A stretch of DNA of 64,000 bases, taken from Sarcocystis neurona. Taxonomy: Eukaryota > Apicomplexa > Conoidasida > Eucoccidiorida > Sarcocystidae. How positions within the stretch are numbered: position 1 is the stretch's first letter; every line of letters starts with the position of its first letter. A model generated the notes under the pieces. That model searched no databases. It was not told where the DNA came from and saw nothing but the letters and a program-made list of their open reading frames with translations. Shown here piece after piece: positions 1 to 11,739 of this stretch. Position numbers and translations under genes: made by a program. Where the stretch lies: assembly GCA_000727475.1 (NCBI GenBank), contig KL647298.1, positions 62,001 to 126,000 of the forward strand, read 5' to 3'.

Positions 1-500
1 TTTATATGTATATGTGATGCAGGGGCATGTATGTATGTAGCTATTCATATCGCTGTATATACCTATGTTTGTGTGTCTACGTGCACATATATGTAACACA
101 TATGTATGTGCGCAGACGTATATATAATGTATCTGTGTATGTATCTGAATGGTGTATGCGTCTATGGATGAACATATATATGAAGGGAGATATATATGTC
201 TATATGTAGAGAGAGGCACACGCATATATATACATGTATATATGTTGGTACGTAGATATAGATGTACGCGTTCCCACATGCGTATCTGTACGTACATCTG
301 TACAGAACTATATATAATATGTGTCTATGTGTATAGGTATACATATATATGCATATTTGTCTATGTGTATATGTGTGAATACATATGTATATGTGTGTGT
401 GTATATATATGTGGATGTGGTCGATGCTGCTTTTTCCCCGGTGTGGTGCGGGGCTGCAGGTGAACGGCTCTTCGCGCATGTTATCGTCGTTGGTCACTTC
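1..500. repeat. TATG/TGTA microsatellite-like tract
   Basis: Alternating purine-pyrimidine sequence built from TATA, TATG and TGTG steps. Short open frames here translate to Tyr/Ile/Val/Cys-rich strings on both strands, which is what such a repeat gives by chance. No gene is supported. Confidence 0.85.
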
Positions 501-520
501 GATCGGCCTGCTGTCCTCCT

Positions 521-740
521 CTGCTGCTACTGCTGCCGGAGGAGGAGGAGGAAGTGGGGGAGGGGGCGGATCGCGCGCTCCCCTTCCGCGGGCAGCAGCA
601 GCAGTTGGAGCAGCATCCCCGGCTTCGCGTTCTCTTCTCTCTTTCTCTTCTGAACCCGGTAGGGTAGCGACGTTAGTTTCTTCGTGACGCATGCAGCAGC
701 AGCAGCAGCAGTCGCAGCAGCAGGAGCAGCTACACGGGTG
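521..740. repeat. GGA tract and CAG tract
   Basis: A GGA/GGGG-rich patch near 535-570 is followed by a CAG run at about 688-730. Both strands and several frames stay open across it, so the open frames carry no coding information. Confidence 0.7.
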
Positions 741-849
741 CCTGGCAATTACACTGCGTACGTAGCACGTGCGCGTCTCCGCTCCTCGGGAACGGAGGAG
801 GGGGGAAGAGGGACGTGACGATAGATATTGAAATAACAAAAGAAGAACA

Positions 850-1330
850 GGCCGATGTATGTGAGTTTCTCTCTATCTACATATACGTGTATGTGTGTGT
901 ATGAACATATATGTATCCTGCTATAACATGACTGTTCATTTACATAAATATACATAGGAGGAAATAGACACATACACATATGTACACACCTATACATACA
1001 ATGCATATATATGTATATAGGTACGCGCACATATACCCATCTATACGTATATATACACACACATATGCGTGTCTCTCTATATCTCCATATATATATATAT
1101 ATATGTAGAGACACATACACATACATTAATACACATACGTGTGACACATATCTATGCACATAGGCATGTGTGTCTTTCCATCTATATGTAGATATAGGGA
1201 GAGATGCATACAAATATGTGTCTACATCCTGCTATGTATATTATAAATGAGCATGCGTACACATATATACTTACGTACACATTCATATGCCCATACGCAT
1301 ATATATATATATATATATATACGTGGGTGC
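850..1330. repeat. TATG/TACA microsatellite-like tract
   Basis: Same class as the first 500 bases, including a TA-dinucleotide run near 1300-1320. The next stretch, 1341-1790, is mixed sequence with a G-rich patch (1390-1480) and no gene that I can support. Confidence 0.8.
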
Positions 1331-1799
1331 GGCAAAGTGCTTCTGTCGCAATGATGAGTTGGGCTGCTTTGTTTTCCTTTGCAATTTTTCAGGGGAGGGC
1401 ATGGGGTTGGGCAGCGGGCACGGGGAAGGCGCGGGCATCAGCGGCGCAGGCAGCAGCTGCTGGTGGCGCAGGGGGGGCGTCCGCTACGCCTCGCATGAAA
1501 TCTACGTAGATGTTGTCGAGAGAATTTCTGCCATTGTTGGAACGTAAGAGCTCTTCAAATTCTTCTCTGCCTCGTAGGGTCCTCCTCTACGCAGCTCCTG
1601 TTCCCCTTCTTCTCTCTCCTTCAAGTGTATATATATATGTACATACGTGTGTACATTTATAGATGGAAAGAGAGATAGACAACTGTAAGTTTTATTGCTG
1701 CGTCAACATATATGATGAGTACTGCTGCTAAGTTGACGTCGTGCGGTGAGACATATATGTATATAAATATATATATAGAGAGAGGGAGACACACGCACT

Positions 1800-2260
1800 T
1801 CCAGTGCTGCGACGCTCTGCTGCTACTTTGTTTTGCTGCCGCTGTTGCTATATTTTGCTGCTGCTACATTTTGCTGCTGCTACATTTTGCTGCTGCTGCT
1901 GCAACGCCTTGCTGTTTCTGCTGCTGCTGCTGGAACATTTTGCTGTTGCTGCTGGTGCTGCTGGAAGATTTTGCTGTTGCTGCTGGAAGATTTTGCTGCT
2001 GCTGCTGTTGCTGCATTTTGCTGTTGCTGCTGCAACATTTTGCTGCTGCTGCTGTTGTTGCCGCTGCTGCATTTTGCTGCTGCTGCTGCCGCTGCTGGTG
2101 CATTTGCTGCTGTTGCTGCTGCCGCTGCCGGTGCATTTGCTGCTGCTGCTGTAGCTGCTGCTGCTATTGCTGCTATTGCATTTTGCTGCTGCTGCTGCGT
2201 TTCGCTGCTGCTGCTGCATTTTGCTGCTGCTGCTGGTATCTTTTGCTGGTGTGTAGAGAC
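1800..2260. repeat. Interrupted CTG array with TTTTGC interruptions
   Basis: Dense GCT/CTG triplets broken by the motif TTTTGCT. The spacing between successive interruptions (first at about 1831) is 22, 16, 16, 53, 31, 22, 25, 22 and 34 bases, so almost always one more than a multiple of three. All frames are open: plus reads Leu/Ala/Cys runs, minus reads Gln/Ala/Ser runs. A real polyamino-acid exon would be expected to keep interruptions in frame, so coding is doubtful. Confidence 0.8.
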
Positions 2261-3330
2261 GGGAAGCTGCTGCAGGCATACGTGGGGGGCAAAGTGCTGC
2301 TGAACACTCGTTTGAGCAGCCTACCGGAGTTGCGGCTCTGCGTGAGGAGGCCCGAAGTTCTCGCCGCTGCTGCGCTGCACCCCTGCGTGCGTCTAGCGCC
2401 CTTCCGTCGCGACGGACTCCTCTGCTTTTGTCCTCCAGATGGCTCTTTTACTCTTGCATCCTACTGGTGGGTCGGCTTATTTATATATATGTCGGTACAT
2501 ATATATATATTATATATATAATATGTACATAACATGTATAGTTCCACAACACATGCGTTTCCTCCTGCTTCCTTTCCTGCCTCTGCGTCAAACTTCGTGT
2601 GTGTATGTATTTGCTGGCTGAAGAAAGTCCTCTTCGCTTCCTAACGGAGGGAGGGCAGAAACTCTTCTGCTGCAGTCCTGCTGCTGCATGCAGTCTCTTT
2701 GTACCTACGTCCTCCTCTTCAAACTTCATCCGTGCGCATACAAATATATCTACATATATAAACATATATATATATATTCATGAGTGTATATATATATACG
2801 TACATGTATGTCTTGGTCTGTCTGCCGCATGCATGTGTGTGTAACTCTCTGAATGGACGCAGCAGACCGACAGACGTATTACCATATCCTGCTGCTGCTG
2901 CTGCAGGCGTGTGTCTGCGTTTCTGTCTTTGCACGAACTATATATGGGTATGTCTTTCACATATATATGTACACGTATATAACATATGTGTGTATGTATG
3001 TTGGCCAGTTACATTATATGTGTAAGGTTTGTATCTGTTGTGCGTGGACGGGGGACGCGCCTTGCTGCTTCTTTTCCTCCCCGGTGACTTCCCGTATAAA
3101 GTCTCAGAACGCAACCTCTACACTGCTGCTCCTGCTCCTTGTCGGCTGCTTCATATTCCTCTTGCTTTTGCATGCACGCCATATGCGTATTTAGCTAGAA
3201 TAGACATATATATATGTATATATTATATACATATATATATATATATATCTGTGCATACAATTTGTCAATCCTGTAACTTTCTCGAGGCTGCTAGGCGTAA
3301 TCTGCTCTGCGTGTACAGGCGATTTCCACA
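2261..3330. other. Mixed low-complexity spacer, no gene seen
   Basis: Contains TA microsatellites (2490-2530, 2745-2800, 3205-3250) and short CTG patches (2670-2690, 2885-2905). I see no exon with convincing splice sites or family resemblance. Confidence 0.5.
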
Positions 3331-3339
3331 CTTTTCGTA

Positions 3340-3640
3340 TGCGCTGCTTCCCATGCTGCTGCTGCTGCGTCTGGACTGCTGCTGTAATGCCGCATCTATA
3401 CAGCTGCTGCTGCTTGTGGACTTCTGTTTCTGCTGCGTCTGGACGTCTGCTGCTGCTGCTGCACCTGGACAGCAGCTGGTGCCGCTGCTGCATCTGGACT
3501 GCTGCTGCTGCCGCTGCATCTGGGCTCCTGCTGCTGGTGCTGCTGCATCTGGGCTCCTGCTGCTGCTGCTGCTGCATCTGGGCTCCTGCTGCTGCTGGCG
3601 TGGATCCCGCCCTTGCGATTCAGGCGAGGCTGAGTTCCAT
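3340..3640. repeat. CTG minisatellite with GCATCTGG interruptions
   Basis: CTG triplets carry a recurring motif GC(A/G)(T/C)CTGG at 3435, 3461, 3490, 3516, 3545 and 3574. The spacings are 26, 29, 26, 29 and 29 bases, every one two more than a multiple of three. The array is therefore a degenerate minisatellite whose unit shifts the reading frame each time. Confidence 0.8.
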
Positions 3641-3689
3641 GCGCTGCTGCGCTTCTGGCCTTCGCTCTCGCGTGCAGGTGCGGGGGCGG

Positions 3690-5450
3690 TTCTGATGCTG
3701 CTGCTGTTTTCCTCTTCTACTGCTGCTGCTTGTTCGAAGCGCTTGCTTTGTTGTAGTCCTGCGCGGGCGAGCTGCTGCAGACGCTCGTCCAGCAGCTGCT
3801 GCTGCTGCTGGGACGCCTCGTCCGGATGCGCTGGCTTCTCTTGCTGCCTTCTTCTTCTGTGGTCTTCCTGATGTCAGCCGTTTGCTGCTGCTCTCCCCTT
3901 TTTTTCTGCTGCTGCTGCAGCGCACGCTTCAGCGACTGCTGCGTTTCTTACTGCTGCCATCCCCCGCCACGTCTGCACCTGGTGCTCATTCTACCGTTGC
4001 TGCTGCTTCTCCCCACGTTGCAGCGCAGATGCTGGAGCAGCTCCTGTCCCTGTTGCTCCTGCTACAACAACGTGCGCTGCCAGTGCTACTGCTTCGTCGC
4101 CTGCTTTTGGGGGGGTTGCCACTGCTGTGGCTGACGACATTGTATTGTATGCTGCTGATCCTCTTGCTGCCGCCCCTGGTGGAGAGCCCTGCAGCTGCAG
4201 CAGCTGCGTTTGTAGACTTTTTTAGACTGCTGCTGCTGTAAAGATTCTACATCGATTGACGGTTTCCGCATGTTGCTGCTGCTGTCACTGCTTGACCGCA
4301 GTTGCTATCGGTGCAGCTGTTGCTGCTGCTGCTGCGGGCGATTTGCTCCCGGTGCTGCTGCAGGTTCACAGCGGCTGTTCCTGCTGCAGCTGCCCTTGCT
4401 GCTGCTGCTGCTCTCGGTGGCGGTGCATCACTGCTGCTGCTGCTGCGAATGGTGGCGGTGCGTCCCTGCTGCGGCTGTTGCTGCTTCTGCTCTTATTGCT
4501 GTTGTCGCTGTCGCTGTTCCAGTTGCCGGTACCTGTTATACTGCGTCACTGCTGCTGCTGTCGCAGGTGCCGCTGCTGCAGCTGCTGCTGGTGTTGCTGC
4601 CGGTGTTGCTGGCGGTGCCGCGGTTGGGTGCATCGCTGCTGTTGTTGCTGCTTCCGGTTCATCGCTGCTGCTGCTGTTGCTGCGCCGCGTTGCGTCTTGT
4701 CGCAGGCTTCCCGATACCAAATTTCTTCTGCCAGTTGTTGTCTCCGGCTCCGTCACATTTCCTTCTTCTGCCGCTTCCTCTTCCTCCAGCAGCAGCATCG
4801 CATTTGGGCCATCCGCTTCATCTTTCTTTCCCTTGCAGCAGCAGCAGCATCAGCAGTCGTCCATGCATGCCATTTTCAGCGGCAGCAGCACCCCACACCG
4901 AGCAAGCAGCAGCAGCGTCAATCCGAGTGCTGCTCGTGCTGCTGCTACAGGCCTACACGGTCGCTCTTTCACTTCTGCTGCTGTTCCCCTTCCTGCTGCT
5001 GCTTCCTCTTCTTCTGCATCTGCTGCTACGGCTGTCTCGTCTGCTGCTGCGGCGGCTGCGGGCGTCGCTGCTGCAGCTGCTGCAGGCAGGGCCGGGCGTA
5101 GGAGCCGCAGCAGCAGCGGCAGAGTCGAGCTGCGACTGGCTGCCTTTTGTCCGGTAGGAGCAGCGGGAGGGGGCAGCAGCAGCCTGCACGCGACAGCAAC
5201 AAGCGCCGGGAAAATGAACCCACCAAGAGGAGGAGCAGGAGCAGGAGCAGACGCGCTGCAGCAGCTGCGAGTGGTGCTGCGTCTACCTTCGTGTGTTACT
5301 GCTGCAACTGTCACAGCGACAACTGGCGCCATTCATTTCTGCCCATCTGCTTCCGTAAATTTCACACGGGCTCAGCACCGCATCGTCCTCCCTGCTGCAA
5401 CTCCTGCTGCTGTTTCTCACCCTTTGCTCCTGCTGTTGCTACCCACCCTC
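3690..5450. repeat. Degenerate CTG/GCT-rich block
   Basis: Long region of imperfect CTG/GCT triplets with point changes. Plus-strand frames give Leu/Ala/Cys-rich strings up to 451 residues, and the minus strand also has long Gln/Ala/Ser/Arg-rich frames. Several overlapping frames are open at once, so no product is assigned. A decayed Ala/Leu-rich coding exon cannot be excluded. Confidence 0.7.
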
Positions 5451-5454
5451 TCTC

Positions 5455-5640
5455 TGCTGCTGCTTTTGCTGCTGCTGCTGCTTTGCTGCTGCTGCTGCTT
5501 TGCTGCTGCTGTTGCTTTGCTGCTGCTGCTGCTTTGCTGCTGCGGCTGCTTTTGCTGCTGCTGCTGCTTTGCTGCTGCTGCTGCTGCTTTGCTGCTGCTG
5601 CTGCTTTGCTGCTGCTGCTGCTTTTGCTGCTCTGCGACTG
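5455..5640. repeat. 17-bp CTG minisatellite
   Basis: Tandem copies of the 17-base unit CTTTGCTGCTGCTGCTG, with variants of 18 and 20 bases, about nine copies. Because 17 is two more than a multiple of three, each copy is read in the next frame. The minus strand gives runs of Ala, Gln and Ser in rotation, punctuated by Lys, and all six frames lack stops. Confidence 0.9.
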
Positions 5641-6880
5641 CTGCTGCTGCTGCGTAGGCGTCCCTGGTGCTGCTGCTTGTGTCTTCCCCTCTTGCTACTC
5701 TTGCTGCGTAGACACGTTCCAGCCGGTGCAAGCTCTGCAGCAGCCATTACTTCTGCGAAGGGTTCTGTGTTTCTAGCGATCACCAGACAGTTGGTGCTTT
5801 GTGGGCTTCTCTGTCGACTGACTTTTGCTGCTGCTGCTGCTCCCGCCGCCCCTGCGATCTTCCTGGTGCTCCTGCCGCTACGCTTGCTGCTACTGTTAAT
5901 GTTCCTGCTGCTGGTACTGCAGAGCTGCTAGTGCCGCTGCCACAAGTAGTCCTGCTGGTGCTCTTCAAGGTAGTAGTTCTGTCGCTCCCCCCCACTGCTG
6001 GGCGCGCTCCTTGCGTTCCTGTTGCCACTTCTGTTGCTGTGCGCCTGCCTGCTTCGTGGTCCAGTTGCTCGAGCTTTTTCTGCTGTCGCTGCTACTGGTG
6101 GTGGCTGCAGCTGCCACTGTGACTGTGCTGCTGTTCCTGCTGCTACTACTGTTGCCGCTGCTGCTTTGACTGTGCTGCTGCCCCTGTTGCTGTTGTTCCT
6201 GTTGCCGCTGCTGCTGCTGCTGTTGCAGCCGCTGTTCCTGTTGCTGTTGTTCGTGTTGCTGCTTCTGCCGCTGCTGCTGTTGGTGTTGCAGGTGCTGGTG
6301 TGGGAGATTGGGTCGCTCCCCTTTGATGCCCCGGTGCAGCGTGCAGAAGGGACCGTACGTCCTTTCTCTGCGACTTCTTTTCTCTGGGCTTTGTCGAAGC
6401 CTTTCCCTTTCCTTTCGCTGTCTCTTTTCCCTTTCCCTTTGCATGCTGCCTCGTCGTTTATCGTCGCGTCGCGTCTCCTTCTTCTGTACAAACATTTCTT
6501 AGGCTGTCCTTTTTGATCAACCACCGCCGTGCGGTTTTCTTCTTCCTTTTTCTGTCTACTTGCTGATACATCTCGACCTTAGTTACTTGCATATACTCTT
6601 GCTCCATTGCAGCCGCGTAGATGCGTTGCTGTCATCCTCGTGTTCCTCGGGGTTTTCCTGTGGCTCGCCTTTTTTAACGCTCCAGTGTCTTGCAGCAGCA
6701 GCAACAGAGACAGCAACGGGTGGTGCGTCACGCGCTGCTGTTTCTCTGTTCTTCGCTCCTGACGGAGCTGCAACAGCAAAGTCAAGAGTGCTGCTTCCCT
6801 TGTGTTTCCGCGCGCTCGCCTCACCCGTGCCTCTTCCCTTTGCGACCGCGTTTCTCCTTCCTTGCCTCCCTCCTAATAAC
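5641..6880. repeat. Degenerate CTG block grading into pyrimidine-rich sequence
   Basis: Imperfect CTG triplets with GTT/CCT variants to about 6300, then a C/T-rich patch at 6370-6480. A 198-codon minus frame (5928-6524) is Ser/Asn/Gln-rich and a plus frame (6022-6516) is Leu-rich. Neither has supporting splice sites or homology that I can see. The last 360 bases are mixed sequence. Confidence 0.55.
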
Positions 6881-6884
6881 CTCA

Positions 6885-7725
6885 CAACAGCAGCAGCAGC
6901 AGCGGTCGCAGCACAGCAGCAGCAGTGGCAGCACAGCAGCAGCAGCAGTGGCAGCACAGCAGCAGCAGCAGTGGCAGCACAACAGCAGCAGCAGTCGCAG
7001 CACAGCAGCAGCAGCAGTGNNNNNNNNNNNNNNNNNNNNNNNNNNNNNNNNNNNNNNNNNNNNNNNNNNNNNNNNNNNNNNNNNNNNNNNNNNNNNNNNN
7101 NNNNNNNNNNNNNNNNNNNNNNNNNNNNNNNNNNNNNNNNNNNNNNNNNNNNNNNNNNNNNNNNNNNNNNNNNNNNNNNNNNNNNNNNNNNNNNNNNNNN
7201 NNNNNNNNNNNNNNNNNNNNNNNNNNNNNNNNNNNNNNNNNNNNNNNNNNNNNNNNNNNNNNNNNNNNNNNNNNNNNNNNNNNNNNNNNNNNNNNNNNNN
7301 NNNNNNNNNNNNNNNNNNNNNNNNNNNNNNNNNNNNNNNNNNNNNNNNNNNNNNNNNNNNNNNNNNNNNNNNNNNNNNNNNNNNNNNNNNNNNNNNNNNN
7401 NNNNNNNNNNNNNNNNNNNNNNNNNNNNNNNNNNNNNNNNNNNNNNNNNNNNNNNNNNNNNNNNNNNNNNNNNNNNNNNNNNNNNNNNNNNNNNNNNNNN
7501 NNNNNNNNNNNNNNNNNNNNNNNNNNNNNNNNNNNNNNNNNNNNNNNNNNNNNNNNNNNNNNNNNNNNNNNNNNNNNNNNNNNNNNNNNNNNNNNNNNNN
7601 NNNNNNNNNNNNNAGCAGCAGCAGTGGCAGCACAGCAGCAGCAGCAGTGGCAGCACAGCAGCAGCAGCAGTGGCAGCACAGCAGCAGCAGTGGCAGCACA
7701 ACAGCAGCAGTACAGCAGCAGCGCG
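6885..7725. repeat. 23-bp CAG minisatellite flanking an assembly gap
   Basis: Units contain several CAG triplets plus a GTGGCAGCAC interruption. GTGG starts lie at 6925, 6948 and 6971 before the gap and at 7624, 7647, 7670 and 7690 after it, so the period is 23 bases with one 20-base variant. Both periods are 3n+2, giving a 69-base super-period in translation in which Gln, Ser and Ala runs alternate around Trp-Gln-His or Gly-Ser-Thr. The gap itself probably contains more of the same array. Confidence 0.9.
7020..7613. other. Assembly gap (594 N)
   Basis: Run of N inside the CAG minisatellite. Both edges are in the same repeat, so the true length is unknown and open frames that span it are artefacts. 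Confidence 0.99.
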
Positions 7726-7910
7726 TGTGTGTATCTCGTCTGTATATGGAATGGTATCGAGCTGCATGCGAAGGTAGAAATACTTTTTCTTCGCAAGCGA
7801 AGTCAACACGCAGGGTCGGTCTCCTCACGTCGTTACCTCGCGATATCTCCAATATATCTTTGCATGGGCCCCTCTGTAGAGTCCTATACATACGTATGTA
7901 TATCTGCGTA

Positions 7911-8090
7911 TAGCAATCGTAGATATCTATGCGTGCTCCGACTTGCACGCGTCTATATCTATTCATATATATATACATGTGTAGCACGCGTTTATATCTA
8001 TGCGTGCGCCGCTTTGTATATATATATATATACGTATATACGTATAGCACACCTTCGTATCTAGGCGTGCGCCGCTATATATATATAGTT
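7911..8090. repeat. Three degenerate copies of a 63-71 bp unit
   Basis: Each copy begins TAGCA, is followed by a TATCTA(T/G)GCGTGC(G/T)CCG block, and ends in TATATA sequence. Copies start at about 7911, 7982 and 8045, with shrinking spacing caused by the variable TA tail. Confidence 0.7.
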
Positions 8091-9000
8091 ATGCATATAT
8101 GTATACATGTGTGGTTGTATATAATATATATATATGCAGGGATTGTAAGTATATAGAGAGCGTATGTATGTGTGTTCGCTTGTTTGCGTAGACTTGCAAT
8201 AGTGTGGATATCTATATGAAGTAAACATGTCTATATAGGCCAATATTTGTCTCCATAGACATATATATATGTATGCATGTATCCCTGTTCATATTAAGTT
8301 ACTGTTGTTCTAGAGAAATCTGTCTACATACATATATATATGGATATGGATGTATACATTTGAAACATAGAGACACAGAGCGATAGGCCTCTAAATTTTA
8401 TGTATGTCTGTATTTCCATATATGTATATGTAATGTTAGGGTGTTTCTTACAGACAAATTTCTCTCTGTATATATATATATATATTATGAGTATAGAGAG
8501 GTCTGTCTCCATATGCATGTGTATATATGTATACACATAATATGTTGGAACACTGTGCACATATGTATGTGTATATGTACATATCTTGGTATATTTATAA
8601 GTAGATAAGGCACTCACTCTGTCTCTCCGTCTCTCTCTCTATATATACATATTTGTATATGTATGGCCAAGGTTGCCTATAGATGTATATATATTGCTAG
8701 TGTGTTTATAAGTAGGTATCCATGTCTATATCTATCTATATATATCTTTTTATAGACAGATCCGTCCATTTCTATATATGTATATACGTGTGTCTATAGT
8801 TTTAACTTGTATATAGATAGTTTTGTGTGTGTGTGTATATATATATATGCGTATACGTGTGTACATATATGATGGTAATCTACTTTTCCTTGATAAGTCT
8901 GTCTCTGTCTCTGTCTCTGAATTTTTTTTTTCATGTGTAATCTCAAGAAGTTGCTACACAGAGGCATTTGTTTACGTATGTGCATGTGTACAAATTATCA
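8091..9000. repeat. AT-rich microsatellite-like sequence
   Basis: TATA/TGTA steps with short GTCTCTCT patches (8615-8640, 8900-8920). No gene is seen. Confidence 0.7.
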
Positions 9001-9004
9001 ATAT

Positions 9005-10000
9005 AGGAAACCCACATACTACTAAAAAGGTACATCTGTTCAATATATACATATATATATATATTGTGAAAGGTATGTCTCTCCTATATATATATATATA
9101 CATATATACCTCTCCAATATATATATATATATGTATGTATATAAAGTTCCTACGTTCAAGTAGGTATGTCTGTCCAGTATATATGTATAATATATGTCTT
9201 CTCAGCGTATGTGTACATATATATATGAGGTTTCTACTTTAGAAAAGGTACGTCTGTGATGTATACATATATGTCTGTTCAATATATCTGTATGTATAAA
9301 GTCTCCACTTCTATAATGATATCTCTGTCCAACACATACTTATATATACACATATATGTATCTCCCCAATATATATATATCTTCAATATATCTATATATA
9401 TAAGGTCCCTCCTTTCATAAAGGTACCTCTGTCCAAAATAGATATATATATATATCTAACTCCCCAATATATATATATATATATATATCTCAATATATGT
9501 GCGTATATATATGTATATAATCAGGTCCCTCCTTTCATAAAGGAACGTCTGGAGAATATATATACAGATATGTGTATATATATATATATTTTAAAAAGAT
9601 ATGTCTGTTCAACGTATGTATATATATATATATATTTATATATGTCTCTCCAATATATTTACATACATATGTATATATATATGTATATAAAGATTCTACT
9701 TTTAAGAAGATGTCTCTGTCCAAAAAAAATTTATATATACACGTGTATCTCCCCAATATGCGTATATATATATATATATATATATTTTCAATGTATGTAT
9801 ATATATAAGGTCCCTCCATTCGTAAAGATACGTCTGTCCAATATGTATGTATGTATATATATATATATTTCGAAAAGGTATATCATTTCGATAGATATGT
9901 ACATGTGCATATATATATATATATATGTCTCTCCAGTATACGTACACATATATATGTATATGTAAAGATTGTATTTTTGAAGAGATGTATCTGTCGAATA
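9005..10000. repeat. Composite tandem repeat: short box alternating with TATATA
   Basis: A degenerate box of about 35 bases, of the form GTCCCTCCTTTCATAAAGG followed by TA(C/T)(C/G)TCTGTCCAA, recurs near 9005, 9142, 9227, 9297, 9408, 9525, 9690, 9807 and 9965. TATATA tracts and a second short box, TCTC(T/C)CCAATAT, separate the copies. The core CCTTTCATAAAGG can fold on itself. The open frames here are repeat translations. Confidence 0.8.
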
Positions 10001-10184
10001 TATGTGTGTGCATGTGTCTGTTCAATAGATGTATGTAGCGATATTAATGACTTGTAAATGATGAGGAGGCGCACAAATGTGGGTGTTGCTTAGGTCACCG
10101 TATCGATGGAGAAGGACTGGGACGCCGGGGTTCCTTCCTGCGAATCTTCGTGAGTTGAGCAGCACCACCACCACCAGTAGCAGT

Positions 10185-10600
10185 CGCCGTCTCCATGCCT
10201 CTTCCCGTCTCCCTGTCTCCGTCTCCGTCCCGATGTCTCTTCCTGTTTCTCCGTCTCCCTGTCTCTTCCCGTTTCTCTGTCTCCTTCTCTCTGTGTCTCC
10301 CCGTCTCCCTGTCTCCGTCTCCGTCTTCATGCCCCCTTCCTGTCCCCTGTCCCCGTCTCCATGCCTCTCCATGTCTCCGTCCCCCGTCTCCCTCTCTCTG
10401 TGTCTCCCTGTCTCCCTTCCGTCATCTTCCTCGCCGCCGTCTCGTCTCGCTGTCTCGCCGTCTCGCTGTTTCTGCCTTGCGGCTTTGCTGCTCGGTCTGC
10501 CGTGCTCGTCACGCGTTAGAGCCCTTCAAGAAGGGACCTCCAACTCTCGCCGTCTCTTCTTCCCGTCTCTCCGTCTCCGTCTGTGCGTCGGTATCCTCGC
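10185..10600. repeat. Pyrimidine-strand CCGTCTC/CTGTCTC tract
   Basis: Tandem GTCTCC-type hexamers and octamers, almost entirely C/T with regular G on the plus strand. Both strands have open frames: plus Ser/Pro/Leu-rich, minus Arg/Glu/Gly/Thr-rich. Symmetry between strands argues against a gene. Confidence 0.75.
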
Positions 10601-10739
10601 GCATGCGCGTCTTGCTGTTCTCTTCTGCGTTTTTCGACGACTTCTGCTGTCCCTTCCTCGCCTCCTCCCCTGCGTCTCTTCTTAAAAACTGCACATGTCT
10701 CTCGCCCGGTCTTCAAACTACAACTCATGTCTTCTGCCT

Positions 10740-11330
10740 ATGCTGCCTTGGTAGGGGGGATGTACACATACGTACACATATATGCGTGTGTACGAGTTTG
10801 TCTAATTCTTGTAGTTATTCAAATATATACACAGAGAGAGAAGTGGACAAGTATATGTGGACATACATGTAAATATGTGTATAGACACATGTGTAGGTAT
10901 TGATATGTATCGGTGTTGTATAGCCATGCATATTTATATACAGAGAGAGAGACGTCTATGTACGTACGTATATACGTGTACCTATATGTACACATATATG
11001 TATATTTATATAAGGACAGAGAGATGTAAATGTACGTATGTATATACGTGTACATATATGTACATATATAGGTATGTATTAACAGGTGTAAAAGGTGTAG
11101 TTATGCGCATGCGTATGTATGTAGAGGGAGAAAGACGCATATATATATATATATATGTGTGTGTGAGTATATATATGCACCTATATGTATGCATATGTAT
11201 ATTTATATGTATGTATGGGCTCATCTGTAAATGCAAGGACATGTGTATTTCTTGTGCATGTTTGTGTGTGACTGGATCCTGGACGTCTGCGGTATCGGTT
11301 TCTTTGAGTTTACATTGATATATCTTCGAA
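10740..11330. repeat. TGTA/TATA tract with GAGAGA boxes
   Basis: Microsatellite-like sequence in which (C)AGAGAGAGA boxes recur near 10830, 10940, 11010 and 11120, each followed by ACGT(A/C)TATGTACG. From 11340 to 11740 it turns C/T-rich with no supported gene. Confidence 0.6.
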
Positions 11331-11739
11331 GAAATCCATCTGCATCACTTCCGTTTCGTGTCCTCCCCCTCCCCTTCTGCCCCCCGCTCTCTGTCGCTCT
11401 CTGTCCTGCGCGCGGGGCCGGGCCTGCAGATGTGTCTTCTTCACATTTGAGCCACGCATATTCGGCGAATTTCGACTCCCCCTCTGCCCCTCTTTTCCTC
11501 CGTCTCTGCCTTTTCCCCCCTTCTCTCCTTTTCCTTCGTCCTGCGGCTGCTGCATGCGGCGGTACACCCGGCGCGTGCTACGGTGCGAGCCGTTCTGAGT
11601 GCGTTGCATGCGCAGGCTGGTGGCGTCGGCATTTTTCCTTATCAAAAACTGGGTCCCCTCTGGCATCAAAGTAGGTTTCTCCATCTCAGCTGCCTTTCTC
11701 GCTGGCCGTCTCTTTTTTTCTGGCCGTCTCTGTCTGTGT

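Noticed and set aside
4302..5657. 451-codon plus-strand frame
   Set aside because: CTG repeat translation; other frames and the opposite strand are also open, and the array unit shifts frame.
6560..7913. Frames of 304-409 codons on both strands
   Set aside because: They run through the run of N and frame-rotating CAG repeat; they are artefacts.
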